From: an uncultured Micrococcales bacterium
GTDB taxonomy: Bacteria > Actinomycetota > Actinomycetes > Actinomycetales > Microbacteriaceae
Length of the DNA: 64,000 nt
Direction: 5' to 3'
Assembly: GCA_903880095.1 (NCBI GenBank)
Contig: CAIRNX010000010.1
Coordinates: 1 to 64,000 of the forward strand
Shown here: piece after piece, positions 10,971-21,177 of the stretch
Numbering within the stretch: position 1 is the stretch's first letter
How the letters are laid out: each line of letters begins with the position of its first letter
Translations under genes and position numbers: made by a program
The notes under the pieces: model-generated
Told to the model about the DNA's origin: nothing
The model's database searches: none
What the model saw: the letters and a program-made list of their open reading frames with translations, nothing else

Positions 10971-11733
10971 AGAAACCAATCTGGTTCGCCTGCAAAAGGC
11001 ATTGGCTAACGCAGGTGTCGCCTCGCGCAGAGCCTGTGAAGAACTAATCACCAGGGGAGCCGTGAAGGTAAACGGCAAGCTGGTCGTTGAACTTGGATCC
11101 AAGATTGACCCGACCATCGACAATGTGACGGTTAAAGGCGTGCCCGTCGTTCTAGACACGGGGCGAATCTACCTCGCGCTAAACAAGCCAGCCGGCGTGA
11201 TCAGTTCGATGAACGACGAAGAAGGTCGCCCAGATCTTTCGCAGTTTGTTCTCGACTACGACAGGGTTTACAACGTTGGCCGCCTAGATGCCGAGACCAC
11301 CGGACTCCTGCTGTTGACCAACGATGGTGACCTCACCCACAAACTCGCTCATCCATCTTTCGGTGTCGAAAAGACTTATGTTGCCAAGGTTTCAGGCTCG
11401 GTGACGCCTGCGGTTATTCGCGAGCTATTGACCGGCTTTGAGCTTGAAGACGGCTTCATTAAGGCAGACGCCGCCCGAATCATGGAGGCGCGCCACGACA
11501 GTTCGCTAATCGAGGTGATTTTGCACTCGGGGCGCAACCGAATCGTTAGACGCATGCTCGATCACGTTGGGCACCCGGTTACAGGCCTGGTGCGCAAGCA
11601 ATTTGGCCCGATTCACCTGGGCACTCTTAACGCCGGTGCTGTGCGCGAACTAACTAAACTTGAAGTCGGTGCATTGCTAAAGGCGGCAGATGGCACCGAC
11701 AAGCCAGTTCGTCAGAGACCGAGAAACAAGTGA
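10963..11733 (+). CDS. rluB: 23S rRNA pseudouridine synthase, RluB family
   Basis: S4 domain plus NVGRLDAETTGLLLLTNDGDLTHKLAHP; start at ATG 10963 (MPEETNLVRLQKAL). Confidence 0.9.
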   Translation: MPEETNLVRLQKALANAGVASRRACEELITRGAVKVNGKLVVELGSKIDPTIDNVTVKGVPVVLDTGRIYLALNKPAGVISSMNDEEGRPDLSQFVLDYDRVYNVGRLDAETTGLLLLTNDGDLTHKLAHPSFGVEKTYVAKVSGSVTPAVIRELLTGFELEDGFIKADAARIMEARHDSSLIEVILHSGRNRIVRRMLDHVGHPVTGLVRKQFGPIHLGTLNAGAVRELTKLEVGALLKAADGTDKPVRQRPRNK

Positions 11734-12089
11734 TCAGAGCAATCCGCGGCGCCATTCAGCTAGACACCGATGAGCGCGAACACCTACTGAAGTCGACTGC
11801 CGAGCTTCTTTCGAAGACTTTGCACGCCAACAACATCGATAACGCAGAACTGATCTCGATCATCTTCACGGCCACTCCCGACATCACCTCGGAGTTTCCG
11901 GCGCTCGCCGCGAGGGAGCTTGGTCTCGGCGATGTGCCACTTATGTGCGCCGTTGAAATGGATGTTGCTCGCGCGATGCCTCGCGTCATTCGACTAATGC
12001 TCTACGTGAACACGAGTATGGCCCGCGGCGAGATTCAGCACGTATACCTTCGCGGCGCTGCAGCACTGAGACTGGACCTGGCTCAGTAG
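11730..12089 (+). CDS. aroH: Chorismate mutase, AroH class
   Basis: IRAIRGAIQLDTDEREHLLKSTAELL, PLMCAVEMDVARAMPRVIRLMLYVN. Confidence 0.9.
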   Translation: MIRAIRGAIQLDTDEREHLLKSTAELLSKTLHANNIDNAELISIIFTATPDITSEFPALAARELGLGDVPLMCAVEMDVARAMPRVIRLMLYVNTSMARGEIQHVYLRGAAALRLDLAQ

Positions 12090-12733
12090 TGGTTGACATC
12101 GTCGCAATCGACGGCCCGGCTGGTTCGGGTAAGTCGAGCGTCAGCAAGCAGGTAGCTAGAGATCTCGGTTACGGCTACCTAGATACCGGAGCTGCCTACC
12201 GCGCACTCGCCTGGGCGGTTGCCGAAGGTGTTGTGGCCAACAACCCGACGCCGAACCTCCACGAATTCGATTACTCGATTTCTCTCGACCCTGACAAGTT
12301 CTGGGTCAAGGTTGGCGACTTTGATGTGACGGCCGCGATTCGGGAGTCGCGAATCGCTGAAAATGTATCTAAGGTTGCGCAGGTTCAAGAGGTCAGAGAG
12401 TTCATGAAACAACTCACACGCGACCTCGTTGCGGGCTCTGGGCTACCTGGAGTCGTGGTCGAAGGGCGCGACATAACAACGGTGGTAGCTCCGGATGCAA
12501 AAAATCGCATACTGCTAACTGCCAGCGAAGAAGTTAGACTTAAGAGGCGTTCAGCTGAACTAACGCCAGCCCAGGCTGCCGAAGTAAGCAAACAAGTATC
12601 CGACCGGGATAAAAGCGACGCCAAAGTAGTAGATTTCATGACTCCAGCACCTGGAGTTGTACTCGTAGATACCTCAGATCTCAACTTCGAGCAATCGGTT
12701 GCCGCCGTGCGTTCGGTAGTTGAGCGAGGCTAA
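12089..12733 (+). CDS. cmk: (d)CMP kinase
   Basis: [52 protein letters not shown]. Confidence 0.94.
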   Translation: MVDIVAIDGPAGSGKSSVSKQVARDLGYGYLDTGAAYRALAWAVAEGVVANNPTPNLHEFDYSISLDPDKFWVKVGDFDVTAAIRESRIAENVSKVAQVQEVREFMKQLTRDLVAGSGLPGVVVEGRDITTVVAPDAKNRILLTASEEVRLKRRSAELTPAQAAEVSKQVSDRDKSDAKVVDFMTPAPGVVLVDTSDLNFEQSVAAVRSVVERG

Positions 12734-12740
12734 GGAAACC

Positions 12741-14255
12741 ATGTCAGACCAGGAATTTGAGTTCGATGAGCCCGTCGAGCCTACTTTTGTCGCCCGCCTA
12801 GCGGACCTCGAAGACGGCGTCGAAGAGGACGAGCGAGCCCGCGCACTTCGCGCTGGTCTAGAAGACTATGAGCTCGAAGACGAAGACCTCGAGGTTCTTT
12901 CTGGTGAAATAATCGCCGAAGGTGGGCCAAGCTACCTGCCTGCCCTTCCGGTTTTGGCGATTGTTGGACGACCAAACGTTGGTAAGTCCGCGCTTGTTAA
13001 CCGCATTCTTGGGCGCCGTGAGGCCGTTGTTGAAGACAAGCCCGGTGTAACCCGTGACCGCGTTTCTTATAAAGCCGACTGGAATGGCCGAAAGTTCACT
13101 TTGGTCGACACCGGTGGTTGGGAGCCAAATGCCAAGGGCATCGATGCCTCGGTGGCCATGCAGGCCGAAATCGCCGTTGAGCTCGCAGATGCTGTTTTGT
13201 TCGTGGTCGATGCCATGGTTGGCGCAACCTCGACGGACGAGCGCGTCGTCAAGATGCTTCGCGCCAGCGGTAAGCCAGTAATTCTTGCCGGCAACAAGAT
13301 TGACGACGTTCGCCAAGAGCCAGACGTAGCGGCCCTTTGGTCGCTCGGTCTAGGCGAACCGATGCCAGTTTCGGCACTCCACGGCCGCGGTGTAGCCGAC
13401 ATGCTGGACGCCTGTATGAAGGTGCTGCCTCAGGTTTCAGCAGTCGCCAAAGAAGAATTCGGTGGCCCACGTCGCGTTGCTCTCATCGGCCGCCCGAACG
13501 TTGGCAAGTCGAGCCTCCTAAACAAGGCAGTTGGCTCGGAGCGAGCAGTTGTGAACGACCTAGCCGGCACAACTCGTGACCCAATTGACGAGCAGGTCGA
13601 GCTGGCCGGTAAAATCTGGCGATTCGTCGATACCGCTGGTATTCGCCGTCGCGTGCATCTTCAGCAGGGTGCAGATTTTTACGCGTCTCTTCGAACCGCG
13701 GCAGCTCTAGAGCGTGCCGAGGTAGCTGTTGTGCTCTTTGACGTCACTCAGCCGATCAGCGAAGCCGACATTCGAATCGTCGACATGGTTCTCGAATCTG
13801 GTCGCGCGCTTGTCCTGGCCTTCAACAAGTGGGACCAGCTAGAAGACGAACGCCGCCGCTACCTTGAACGTGAGATTGAGACGGACCTCGCACACGTCGA
13901 CTGGGCGCCGCGCGTAAACATTTCGGCCAAGACCGGTCGCCACCTAGAAAAGCTTGTACCTGCACTCGAGGTTGCTCTGGACTCTTGGGATCAACGCATT
14001 CCGACAGGAAAGTTCAACGCATTCTTGCAAGAACTCTCGATGGAAACCCCGCACCCGGTTCGCGGCGGCAAGCAGCCTAGAATCCTGTTCGGCACCCAGG
14101 CCTCTGTTCGCCCGCCAAAGTTTGTACTTTTCACGACCGGGTTCCTCGAAGAGGGCTACCGCCGCTTCATAACGCGCAAGCTTCGCGAGACATACGGTTT
14201 CGAAGGCACGCCGGTCGAAATTGGCATGCGCGTGCGCGAAAAGCGCAAGCGCTAA
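12741..14255 (+). CDS. der: Ribosome biogenesis GTPase Der (EngA)
   Basis: Two GRPNVGKS GTPase domains and C-terminal KH-like domain; ATG 12741 preceded by aaggaaac. Confidence 0.95.
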   Translation: MSDQEFEFDEPVEPTFVARLADLEDGVEEDERARALRAGLEDYELEDEDLEVLSGEIIAEGGPSYLPALPVLAIVGRPNVGKSALVNRILGRREAVVEDKPGVTRDRVSYKADWNGRKFTLVDTGGWEPNAKGIDASVAMQAEIAVELADAVLFVVDAMVGATSTDERVVKMLRASGKPVILAGNKIDDVRQEPDVAALWSLGLGEPMPVSALHGRGVADMLDACMKVLPQVSAVAKEEFGGPRRVALIGRPNVGKSSLLNKAVGSERAVVNDLAGTTRDPIDEQVELAGKIWRFVDTAGIRRRVHLQQGADFYASLRTAAALERAEVAVVLFDVTQPISEADIRIVDMVLESGRALVLAFNKWDQLEDERRRYLEREIETDLAHVDWAPRVNISAKTGRHLEKLVPALEVALDSWDQRIPTGKFNAFLQELSMETPHPVRGGKQPRILFGTQASVRPPKFVLFTTGFLEEGYRRFITRKLRETYGFEGTPVEIGMRVREKRKR

Positions 14256-14279
14256 ACTTTCATTTGCCCCTCGGGGTAA

Positions 14280-14356
14280 CGGGCTATAGCGCAGCTTGGT
14301 AGCGCACTTGTCTGGGGGACAAGGGGTCGTGGGTTCAAATCCCGCTAGCCCGACCA
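14280..14356 (+). tRNA. tRNA-Pro (anticodon GGG)
   Basis: 77-nt cloverleaf: acceptor cgggcta/tagcccg, anticodon arm cttgt-ctggggg-acaag, T arm gtggg-ttcaaat-cccgc, encoded CCA. Confidence 0.95.
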
Positions 14357-14373
14357 GGGCATAAACTTTATCT

Positions 14374-14958
14374 ATGCCGAAATCGACCAATTCCAGACCT
14401 GAATGGTTGAATCTGCCCAACTCGCTGAGTTTCTTGCGAATCCTTTTGGTGCCTGTTTTTCTATGGTTGATTGTGTCGAACCACAATTGGTGGGCTATCG
14501 GCATTCTTGCTTTTTCGAGCATCACCGATTACCTGGATGGCTACCTGGCGAGACGATGGAATCAACAGACTCGCCTGGGTCAACTTCTTGACCCAGCCGC
14601 AGACCGACTCTACATTTTTGCAACCCTGCTCGGGCTCACGTTGGTCGGCTATGTTCCGGCTTGGTTATTCTGGGTGATTCTCGCTCGAGAGCTTGTGCTG
14701 ATTCCGACCATGCCTCTGCTTGCCGCCAAGGGTTTCGGACCACTTCCGGTGCACTTCTTAGGCAAGGCCGGCACCTTCTGCCTGCTTTACGCATTCCCGT
14801 TATTGCTGATCGCCAAGGTCTTTGACGGCATCAGCGGAGTCGTCTTGCCATTGGCATGGGCCTTTGCAATCTGGGGTGTCGGCCTCTACTGGTGGTCGGC
14901 TGTTTTGTACTACGCCCAAGTTTTTTCCGTGATTAAATCAGCCCCAAAAAACCACTAG
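14374..14958 (+). CDS. pgsA: CDP-diacylglycerol--glycerol-3-phosphate 3-phosphatidyltransferase
   Basis: CDP-alcohol phosphatidyltransferase motif DYLDGYLARRWNQQTRLGQLLDPAADR. Confidence 0.9.
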   Translation: MPKSTNSRPEWLNLPNSLSFLRILLVPVFLWLIVSNHNWWAIGILAFSSITDYLDGYLARRWNQQTRLGQLLDPAADRLYIFATLLGLTLVGYVPAWLFWVILARELVLIPTMPLLAAKGFGPLPVHFLGKAGTFCLLYAFPLLLIAKVFDGISGVVLPLAWAFAIWGVGLYWWSAVLYYAQVFSVIKSAPKNH

Positions 14959-14977
14959 GCTTGGGTTTCAAAGGAGC

Positions 14978-15397
14978 ATGATGGCAGACAAATTCAACGA
15001 CCCAACCCAGCGGTTTCCCGACGACTTAATCGTCAACCCGCAGGATGGCTTGAATGCCGAAGAGGTTGCTGCAATCAACGCTCTTCCAAGTGGCTCTGCC
15101 CTTCTCGTGGTCAAGCGTGGCGCTTCAGACGGCGCTCGTTTTCTTTTGGACACCGACCTCAGTAAGGCCGGCCGTCACCCAAATGCCGACATCTTCTTGG
15201 ATGACGTAACCGTCTCGCGCAAGCACGCCGAATTCGTTCGTACCGGTCGCACCTTCGAGGTGCAAGACCAGGCTTCACTTAATGGCACTTACCTGAACGG
15301 TGTTCGCATCGATTCGGCAGCTTTGAGTAACGGTGACGAAGTCCAGATCGGCAAGTTCAAGCTGACCTTCTACTCGTCACCGGCAGACAAGATCTAA
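14978..15397 (+). CDS. FHA domain protein (GarA/OdhI-like)
   Basis: FHA core GRHPNADIFLDDVTVSRKHAEF...DQASLNGTYLNG; next to FtsR-like merR. Confidence 0.88.
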   Translation: MMADKFNDPTQRFPDDLIVNPQDGLNAEEVAAINALPSGSALLVVKRGASDGARFLLDTDLSKAGRHPNADIFLDDVTVSRKHAEFVRTGRTFEVQDQASLNGTYLNGVRIDSAALSNGDEVQIGKFKLTFYSSPADKI

Positions 15398-15399
15398 GA

Positions 15400-16092
15400 A
15401 TGGCCGAGGCTAAACCAACCCCGATTTCTGCCGCGAGAGCCACCAGGCTCTACTCGATTGGCCAGGTTCACATCGCGCTCAAAGATCAGTTCGCAGACCT
15501 CACTCTTTCGAAGTTGCGTTTTCTCGAGGAGCAGGGATTAGTAACTCCGGTTCGCACCGCATCTGGCTACCGCAAGTTTTCTGACGCGGATATCGATCGT
15601 CTTCGAATCATTCTCGAACTTCAGCGTGACAAATACCTTCCACTTAAGGTTATTCGCGAATACCTCGAAGATCTCGACAACGGCCGAAACCCAAAGGCAC
15701 CCGCTGTTTCTACCTCAGCCAAACCAGATCTGCGTAAGCGGTTTACGCTAGCCGAAATGGTTGCTCAGGTTGGTATCTCTGTCGAGGCAGTTGCTGAGGC
15801 TCAAGAGGTCGGCATCATGGGTGCCGAACCATTCACAGTGACCGACATGGTCGTAGCTGGTTCGCTTTCGGAGTTGAGACGGTACGGAATCAGTGCTCGT
15901 CACCTGAAGGGCACCAAGGCTGCGATTGACCGTGACCTCGGCATTATCGAGGGAATCATCGCTAGCGTTTTGAAGAAGAATGAGTCGACGAGCCGTTCAA
16001 TTGCCGCCGATCATGCAGCCAACATGGCAAACCAGTTTTCGACGATTCGTGAATCTCTAATCGCGTCTGTCTTGAGCAAAATCGACTCCTAG
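15400..16092 (+). CDS. ftsR: MerR family regulator, FtsR (Rv1828)-like
   Basis: LYSIGQVHIAL...LTLSKLRFLEEQGLVTPVRTASGYRKFSDADIDRL; garA-adjacent synteny. Confidence 0.8.
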   Translation: MAEAKPTPISAARATRLYSIGQVHIALKDQFADLTLSKLRFLEEQGLVTPVRTASGYRKFSDADIDRLRIILELQRDKYLPLKVIREYLEDLDNGRNPKAPAVSTSAKPDLRKRFTLAEMVAQVGISVEAVAEAQEVGIMGAEPFTVTDMVVAGSLSELRRYGISARHLKGTKAAIDRDLGIIEGIIASVLKKNESTSRSIAADHAANMANQFSTIRESLIASVLSKIDS

Positions 16093-16134
16093 TCGCAAAA
16101 CCGACACGCCGAAGATATTAATTAACAGAGCAGA

Positions 16135-16161
16135 TTAACCAAGAGGGTTAAGAATTAAACC
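16135..16161. promoter_or_regulatory. Candidate operator: TTAACC-N5-GGTTAA-N3-TTAAACC
   Basis: ttaaccaagagggttaagaattaaacc, upstream of the second merR gene. Confidence 0.4.
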
Positions 16162-16188
16162 TGTACTTGAACGTTAAGGGAGTTACCG

Positions 16189-16737
16189 ATGGTAGAAAAC
16201 ACCAACGCAGACGACTCGCTTAACTATGCCCAAGACATGCTTTTCACAGATGGTCTGCCAACCGTTGACCCAAAGATCGGTTACCGAGGAATCCCAGCTG
16301 CGGGTGCGGCCGGTATTTCTTATCGCCAACTCGACTACTGGGACCGCACCGGCTTGGTCCAACCGAGCGTTCGCGGTGCTGCCGGTTCGGGTTCGCAGCG
16401 TCTATACGCGTTCCGTGACGTCCTAGTTCTAAAGCTTGTCAAGCGACTACTCGACACCGGTGTTTCTCTTCAACAAATTCGCCTGGCAGTAGAGCAGCTT
16501 CGCGCAGCAGGAATCAACGACCTTGCCAAAATCACTTTGATGTCTGATGGCGCAAGTGTTTACCTTTGCACCACCGAAGATGAGGTAATCGACCTAGTTG
16601 GTCGTGGCCAGGGAGTTTTTGGAATCGCTGTTGGTCGCGTTCTTCGTGAAGTTGAGGCGACCCTAGTTAACATGACCCCGAGCAGTCTCGATGACATCGA
16701 TGAGCTTTCGGCTCGTCGCAGCCGCAAGGCCGTCTAA
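16189..16737 (+). CDS. MerR family regulator (Rv1830-like)
   Basis: YRGIPAAGAAGISYRQLDYWDRTGLVQPSVRGAAGSGSQRLYAFRDVLVLKLVKRLLDTGVSLQQIR. Confidence 0.85.
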   Translation: MVENTNADDSLNYAQDMLFTDGLPTVDPKIGYRGIPAAGAAGISYRQLDYWDRTGLVQPSVRGAAGSGSQRLYAFRDVLVLKLVKRLLDTGVSLQQIRLAVEQLRAAGINDLAKITLMSDGASVYLCTTEDEVIDLVGRGQGVFGIAVGRVLREVEATLVNMTPSSLDDIDELSARRSRKAV

Positions 16738-17660
16738 AGCCCTAGCGCCTCTTCGGGTGACAGCTCTTCGCCCTCTTCTGCTTCCAACGCCAAAACCGTA
16801 TCCAATGTCTGGCCGCGCATGATTCTTGTCACGCGTTGTGCCTTGCGCTCGGCGCGAGTTGGGCGACGAACCGGTTGCGTGGTGAAAGACTCGAGAGCAA
16901 AATCAAGAACCTCGTCGAACTGCGCTGCGATTTCTTGAGAACTCTGGCCAGGCCAAGAATGAATGGCCCTCGCCGAGCCCGTGGCCTGCTGAATCGAAGA
17001 GCGTTCCTCGATTTGGGTTGGAATAACCAGGTCACCATAGCGTTCGCGAATCTCGTTTACACGAAACTCGTTCTCTGGCGCAGAAGGCTTCAGGCGATTG
17101 ATCAGAATGCCTAGAACGCCGAGGCGAGGGGTTAGCCCCTTGCGCAACTCTTCAACCGCATGAATAGTGCGGTCGGTGGCCACAACAGAAAATAGCGAAG
17201 GCTCAGAAACAATCAGCACTCGGTCACTGGCAACCCAAGCGGTGCGGGTCAGGCCGTTGATTGAGGGGGGAGTGTCGATGATGACTAGGTCATAGTCTCG
17301 CTCAACTTTGGTCAGCGCCGTTTCGAGGCGCCAAACTTCTCCGAGAGTTGGGTACGGGTTATCGTGGCCCTGCGAGCGAGGTGAGCCAACCATGACATCG
17401 ATAACACCGGACTGATTTTTACCCCAGCTAGAGGTTACGATTGCTCTATGCACAATGTTGTGCCGGGGGGACTGCAAGACATCGGCAGAAGTCTCGCTGA
17501 ACTCCCCAATGGCACCCAAGCCGGTAGTGGCATCACACTGTGTATCTAGGTCAATCACGAGAGTGCGAAGACCGCGCGAAAACGCAGCGGAAGCCAACCC
17601 TAAGGCCACCGTGGTCTTGCCTACGCCCCCTTTGAGGGAGCTGACGCTGAGAACATGCAC
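16734..17660 (-). CDS. Orphan ParA family ATPase
   Basis: MHVLSVSSLKGGVGKTTVALGLASAA, DLDTQCDATTGLG, IIDTPPSINGLTR; no adjacent parB-like gene. Confidence 0.88.
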   Translation of the reverse strand: MHVLSVSSLKGGVGKTTVALGLASAAFSRGLRTLVIDLDTQCDATTGLGAIGEFSETSADVLQSPRHNIVHRAIVTSSWGKNQSGVIDVMVGSPRSQGHDNPYPTLGEVWRLETALTKVERDYDLVIIDTPPSINGLTRTAWVASDRVLIVSEPSLFSVVATDRTIHAVEELRKGLTPRLGVLGILINRLKPSAPENEFRVNEIRERYGDLVIPTQIEERSSIQQATGSARAIHSWPGQSSQEIAAQFDEVLDFALESFTTQPVRRPTRAERKAQRVTRIMRGQTLDTVLALEAEEGEELSPEEALGL

Positions 17661-17728
17661 GCTTATAGGCTACCTTTCTCTTGGGATGCCGTAAAACGCA
17701 ATGTTCGTTCAATGACACTTAGGACGCG

Positions 17729-20700
17729 ATGTTCAAGAAGATCCTGGTAGCCAACCGTGGCGAGATCGCCATTCGCGCATTTCGCGCGGCTTATGAACTT
17801 GGCGCGGCCACAGTGGCCGTGTTTCCCTATGAGGATCGCAACTCGAGCCACCGGCTAAAGGCAGACGAGGCTTACCAGATCGGCGCAGAGGGTCACCCGG
17901 TTCGCGCCTATCTAAACGTTGCCGAAATAATCCGGGTGGCCAAAGAGTCTGGTGCTGACGCAATCTACCCTGGCTACGGGTTTCTTTCGGAGAACCCCGA
18001 ACTTGCTCAGGCTGCTGCGGCCAACGGCATCACCTTCATCGGTCCTGGCGCTGACGTTCTTGAGCTCGCCGGCAACAAAGTAAACGCCAAAGATGCCGCA
18101 ATTCGCGCGGGTGTTCCCGTGCTTAAGAACTCGATTCAGTCTTCGAACCTTGACGAACTAATCGGCGAAGCCGAAGCAATCGGGTTTCCGCTCTTTGTTA
18201 AGGCGGTTGCCGGTGGCGGTGGCCGCGGCATGCGCCGCGTAGAAAACGCGCCAGAACTACCTGCAGCGCTCGCCGAAGCCTCACGCGAGGCCGAGAGCGC
18301 ATTTGGTGACGCTCGCGTATTTCTAGAGCAAGCTGTGCTTCGCCCGCGCCACATCGAGGTGCAGATTCTCGCCGACGGTAAGGGTGGGGTCGTTCACCTT
18401 TTCGAACGTGACTGCTCGATTCAGCGCCGAAACCAGAAGGTAGTCGAAATCGCTCCGGCGCCACTGATTACCGAAGAGCTTCGCGAAGAGCTTTACCGCG
18501 ACGCGGTTGCCTTCGCCACAGAGGTCGGTTATGCAAATGCAGGAACCGTCGAGTTCTTGATCGACACGGTTGGCCCAAACGCCGGCAAGCACGTGTTCAT
18601 CGAGATGAACCCTCGCATTCAGGTCGAGCACACGGTAACCGAAGAGATCACAGACGTAGACCTCGTGCAGAGCCAGATGCGCATTGCCGCTGGCGAAACA
18701 CTTGATGACCTAGGTCTCACTCAAGACAAGATCAAGATGCACGGCTTCGCGCTTCAGTGCCGCATCACCACCGAAGACCCAAACCAGGGATTCCGCCCAG
18801 ACACCGGCAAGATCACCACCTACCGTTCACCCGGTGGCGCAGGTATTCGCCTTGACGGCGGCACCATCTCGGCTGGCTCAGAGGTTAGCCCGCACTTCGA
18901 CTCGCTACTCGTGAAGTTGATCTCAAAGGGTCGCGACTTCTCGAGTGCCGTAGTGCGCGCTCGCCGTGCGCTCGCCGAGTTCCGTATTCGCGGAGTATCA
19001 ACCAACATCGCCTTCTTGCAGGCCGTGCTGGCCGACCCAATATTCGCCTCGGGTGATCTGTCTACCTCATTCATCGACGAGCATCCGGAGCTTTTCACCG
19101 CCAAGCCGTCTCAGGACCGCGGAACCAAGATTCTGCAGTTCCTGGCCGATGTAACGGTAAACCAGCCTTACGGGCCCCGCAACGGCCGAATAACCCCATC
19201 TGCGAAGTTGCCGAAGATCGATCTAAGCAAGCCGGCACCTGCCGGTTCACGTCAAAGATTGCTCGAACTCGGCCCTGCGGGCTTCGCCAAGGCTCTTCGT
19301 GACCAGAAGGCCGTTGCAATCACTGACACCACGTTCCGTGACGCTCACCAGTCTCTGCTCGCGACGCGCGTCCGCGGCCGTGACCTGGTCATCGCCGCAC
19401 CATACGTTTCACAGCTGACCCCGCAGTTACTTTCGGTCGAGGCCTGGGGTGGGGCAACCTACGACGTAGCCTTGCGCTTCTTGGGCGAAGACCCTTGGGA
19501 GCGTCTAGTAGCGCTTCGCGCCGCGATGCCGAACCTTTGCATCCAAATGTTGCTTCGTGGCCGAAACACCGTTGGTTACACGCCTTACCCAACCGAGGTC
19601 ACCGAGGCATTCGTTGCCGAAGCTGCGGCCAGCGGCATCGACATCTTCAGAATCTTCGACGCCCTAAACGACGTAGACCAGATGAAGCCGGCGATTGCGG
19701 CCGTACTGAAGACCGGTACCGCGGTTGCAGAGGTAGCGCTTTGCTACACGGCCGACCTGCTAAACCCAGATGAAAAGCTTTACACCCTCGACTACTACCT
19801 AGGTTTGGCCCAAGAGATTGTTGATGCTGGCGCTCACATCATCGCCATCAAAGACATGGCCGGCCTGCTTCGACCCGCGGCGGCGGCAAAGCTGGTTAAG
19901 GCGCTACGCGAACGCTTCGACCTGCCAGTTCACCTGCACACTCACGACACCGCAGGCGGCCAACTAGCAACTCTCATGGCGGCAATAGACGCCGGTGTTG
20001 ATGCGGTAGACGTTGCCTCCGCCCCGATGGGTGGCACCACAAGCCAGCCATCAGCCTCGGCACTTGTTGCCGCGCTTGAACACACCGATCGAGACTCTGG
20101 TATCAAACTTGACTCGGTTACCGCGATGGAGCCTTACTGGGAGTCTGTTCGTCAGGTTTACTCGCCGTTCGAATCTGGTCTTCCCGGACCAACCGGACGC
20201 GTCTACAAGCACGAAATCCCGGGTGGTCAGCTCTCCAACCTACGTCAGCAGGCCATAGCGCTCGGTCTTGGCAACCAGTTCGAAAAAGTTGAAGACATGT
20301 ATGCCGCCGCTAACGAGATTCTTGGTCGTCCGACCAAGGTGACACCGTCTTCGAAGGTTGTCGGAGACCTAGCTCTACATCTGGTTGCGGTAAACGCAGA
20401 CCCGAAAGACTTCGCAGAGAACCCTCAAAACTACGACGTGCCCGACTCGGTTGTCGGTTTCATGGCTGGCGAACTCGGCGATCTACCCGGTGGTTGGCCT
20501 GAGCCGTTCAGAACCAAGGTTCTTCAGGGCAAGAACCTGAAATTCGGCATCACCGAGGTTTCGGCCGCCGATCTAGAGGCGCTCGCCGGCACCTCTGAGC
20601 TGCGCCGTGCAACTCTCAACCGACTGCTCTTCGCTGGCCCTACCGCAGACTTCCGCAAATTCCGCGACACCTATGGAAACCTCGATCAGGTCGATACCGT

Positions 20701-21133
20701 CGACTATCTCTACGGTCTCGAGTCTGGCCGCGAACACGTGGTTGAAATGGCAAAGGGAGTTCGCCTTTACGTCGGCCTTGAGGCCATCGGCACGCCTGAT
20801 GCACGCGGTTTCAGAACCGTCATGGCAACTCTTAACGGCCAGCTGCGCCCAATCAACATTCGCGACAATAAGATTCAGGTTGCCGTCGCGTCTGCAGAAA
20901 AGGCAGACGCTTCTAACCTCGGGCACGTTGCCGCTCCGTTCTCAGGAACAGTGACCGTGCAAACCGTCGAAGGGGCTCGCGTTGAGGTGGGTCAGGCGGT
21001 GGCAACCATTGAGGCGATGAAGATGGAGGCCACCATCACCTCTAGCGTGTCAGGCGTTGTGAAGCGAATCGCTCTGCCAAGACCTCAGGCCGTCGAAGCC
21101 GGAGACCTGATTCTTGTGGTTGAAAGCGAATAA
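17729..21133 (+). CDS. pyc: Pyruvate carboxylase
   Basis: Biotin carboxylase N-terminus (KILVANRGEIAIRAFRAAYELG), carboxyltransferase (TDTTFRDAHQSLLATRVR), C-terminal biotinyl EAMKMEA. Confidence 0.96.
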   Translation: MFKKILVANRGEIAIRAFRAAYELGAATVAVFPYEDRNSSHRLKADEAYQIGAEGHPVRAYLNVAEIIRVAKESGADAIYPGYGFLSENPELAQAAAANGITFIGPGADVLELAGNKVNAKDAAIRAGVPVLKNSIQSSNLDELIGEAEAIGFPLFVKAVAGGGGRGMRRVENAPELPAALAEASREAESAFGDARVFLEQAVLRPRHIEVQILADGKGGVVHLFERDCSIQRRNQKVVEIAPAPLITEELREELYRDAVAFATEVGYANAGTVEFLIDTVGPNAGKHVFIEMNPRIQVEHTVTEEITDVDLVQSQMRIAAGETLDDLGLTQDKIKMHGFALQCRITTEDPNQGFRPDTGKITTYRSPGGAGIRLDGGTISAGSEVSPHFDSLLVKLISKGRDFSSAVVRARRALAEFRIRGVSTNIAFLQAVLADPIFASGDLSTSFIDEHPELFTAKPSQDRGTKILQFLADVTVNQPYGPRNGRITPSAKLPKIDLSKPAPAGSRQRLLELGPAGFAKALRDQKAVAITDTTFRDAHQSLLATRVRGRDLVIAAPYVSQLTPQLLSVEAWGGATYDVALRFLGEDPWERLVALRAAMPNLCIQMLLRGRNTVGYTPYPTEVTEAFVAEAAASGIDIFRIFDALNDVDQMKPAIAAVLKTGTAVAEVALCYTADLLNPDEKLYTLDYYLGLAQEIVDAGAHIIAIKDMAGLLRPAAAAKLVKALRERFDLPVHLHTHDTAGGQLATLMAAIDAGVDAVDVASAPMGGTTSQPSASALVAALEHTDRDSGIKLDSVTAMEPYWESVRQVYSPFESGLPGPTGRVYKHEIPGGQLSNLRQQAIALGLGNQFEKVEDMYAAANEILGRPTKVTPSSKVVGDLALHLVAVNADPKDFAENPQNYDVPDSVVGFMAGELGDLPGGWPEPFRTKVLQGKNLKFGITEVSAADLEALAGTSELRRATLNRLLFAGPTADFRKFRDTYGNLDQVDTVDYLYGLESGREHVVEMAKGVRLYVGLEAIGTPDARGFRTVMATLNGQLRPINIRDNKIQVAVASAEKADASNLGHVAAPFSGTVTVQTVEGARVEVGQAVATIEAMKMEATITSSVSGVVKRIALPRPQAVEAGDLILVVESE

Positions 21134-21177
21134 CACTGCCAAGGTTTAGACTTAAGGCTGTTCTTAAGGAGTAACAC

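Noticed and set aside
13944-14525. 193-aa minus-strand ORF containing GLAGFEPTTPCPPDKCATKLRYSP
   Set aside because: It is the antisense translation of tRNA-Pro(GGG), a well-known spurious annotation, and it overlaps der and pgsA.
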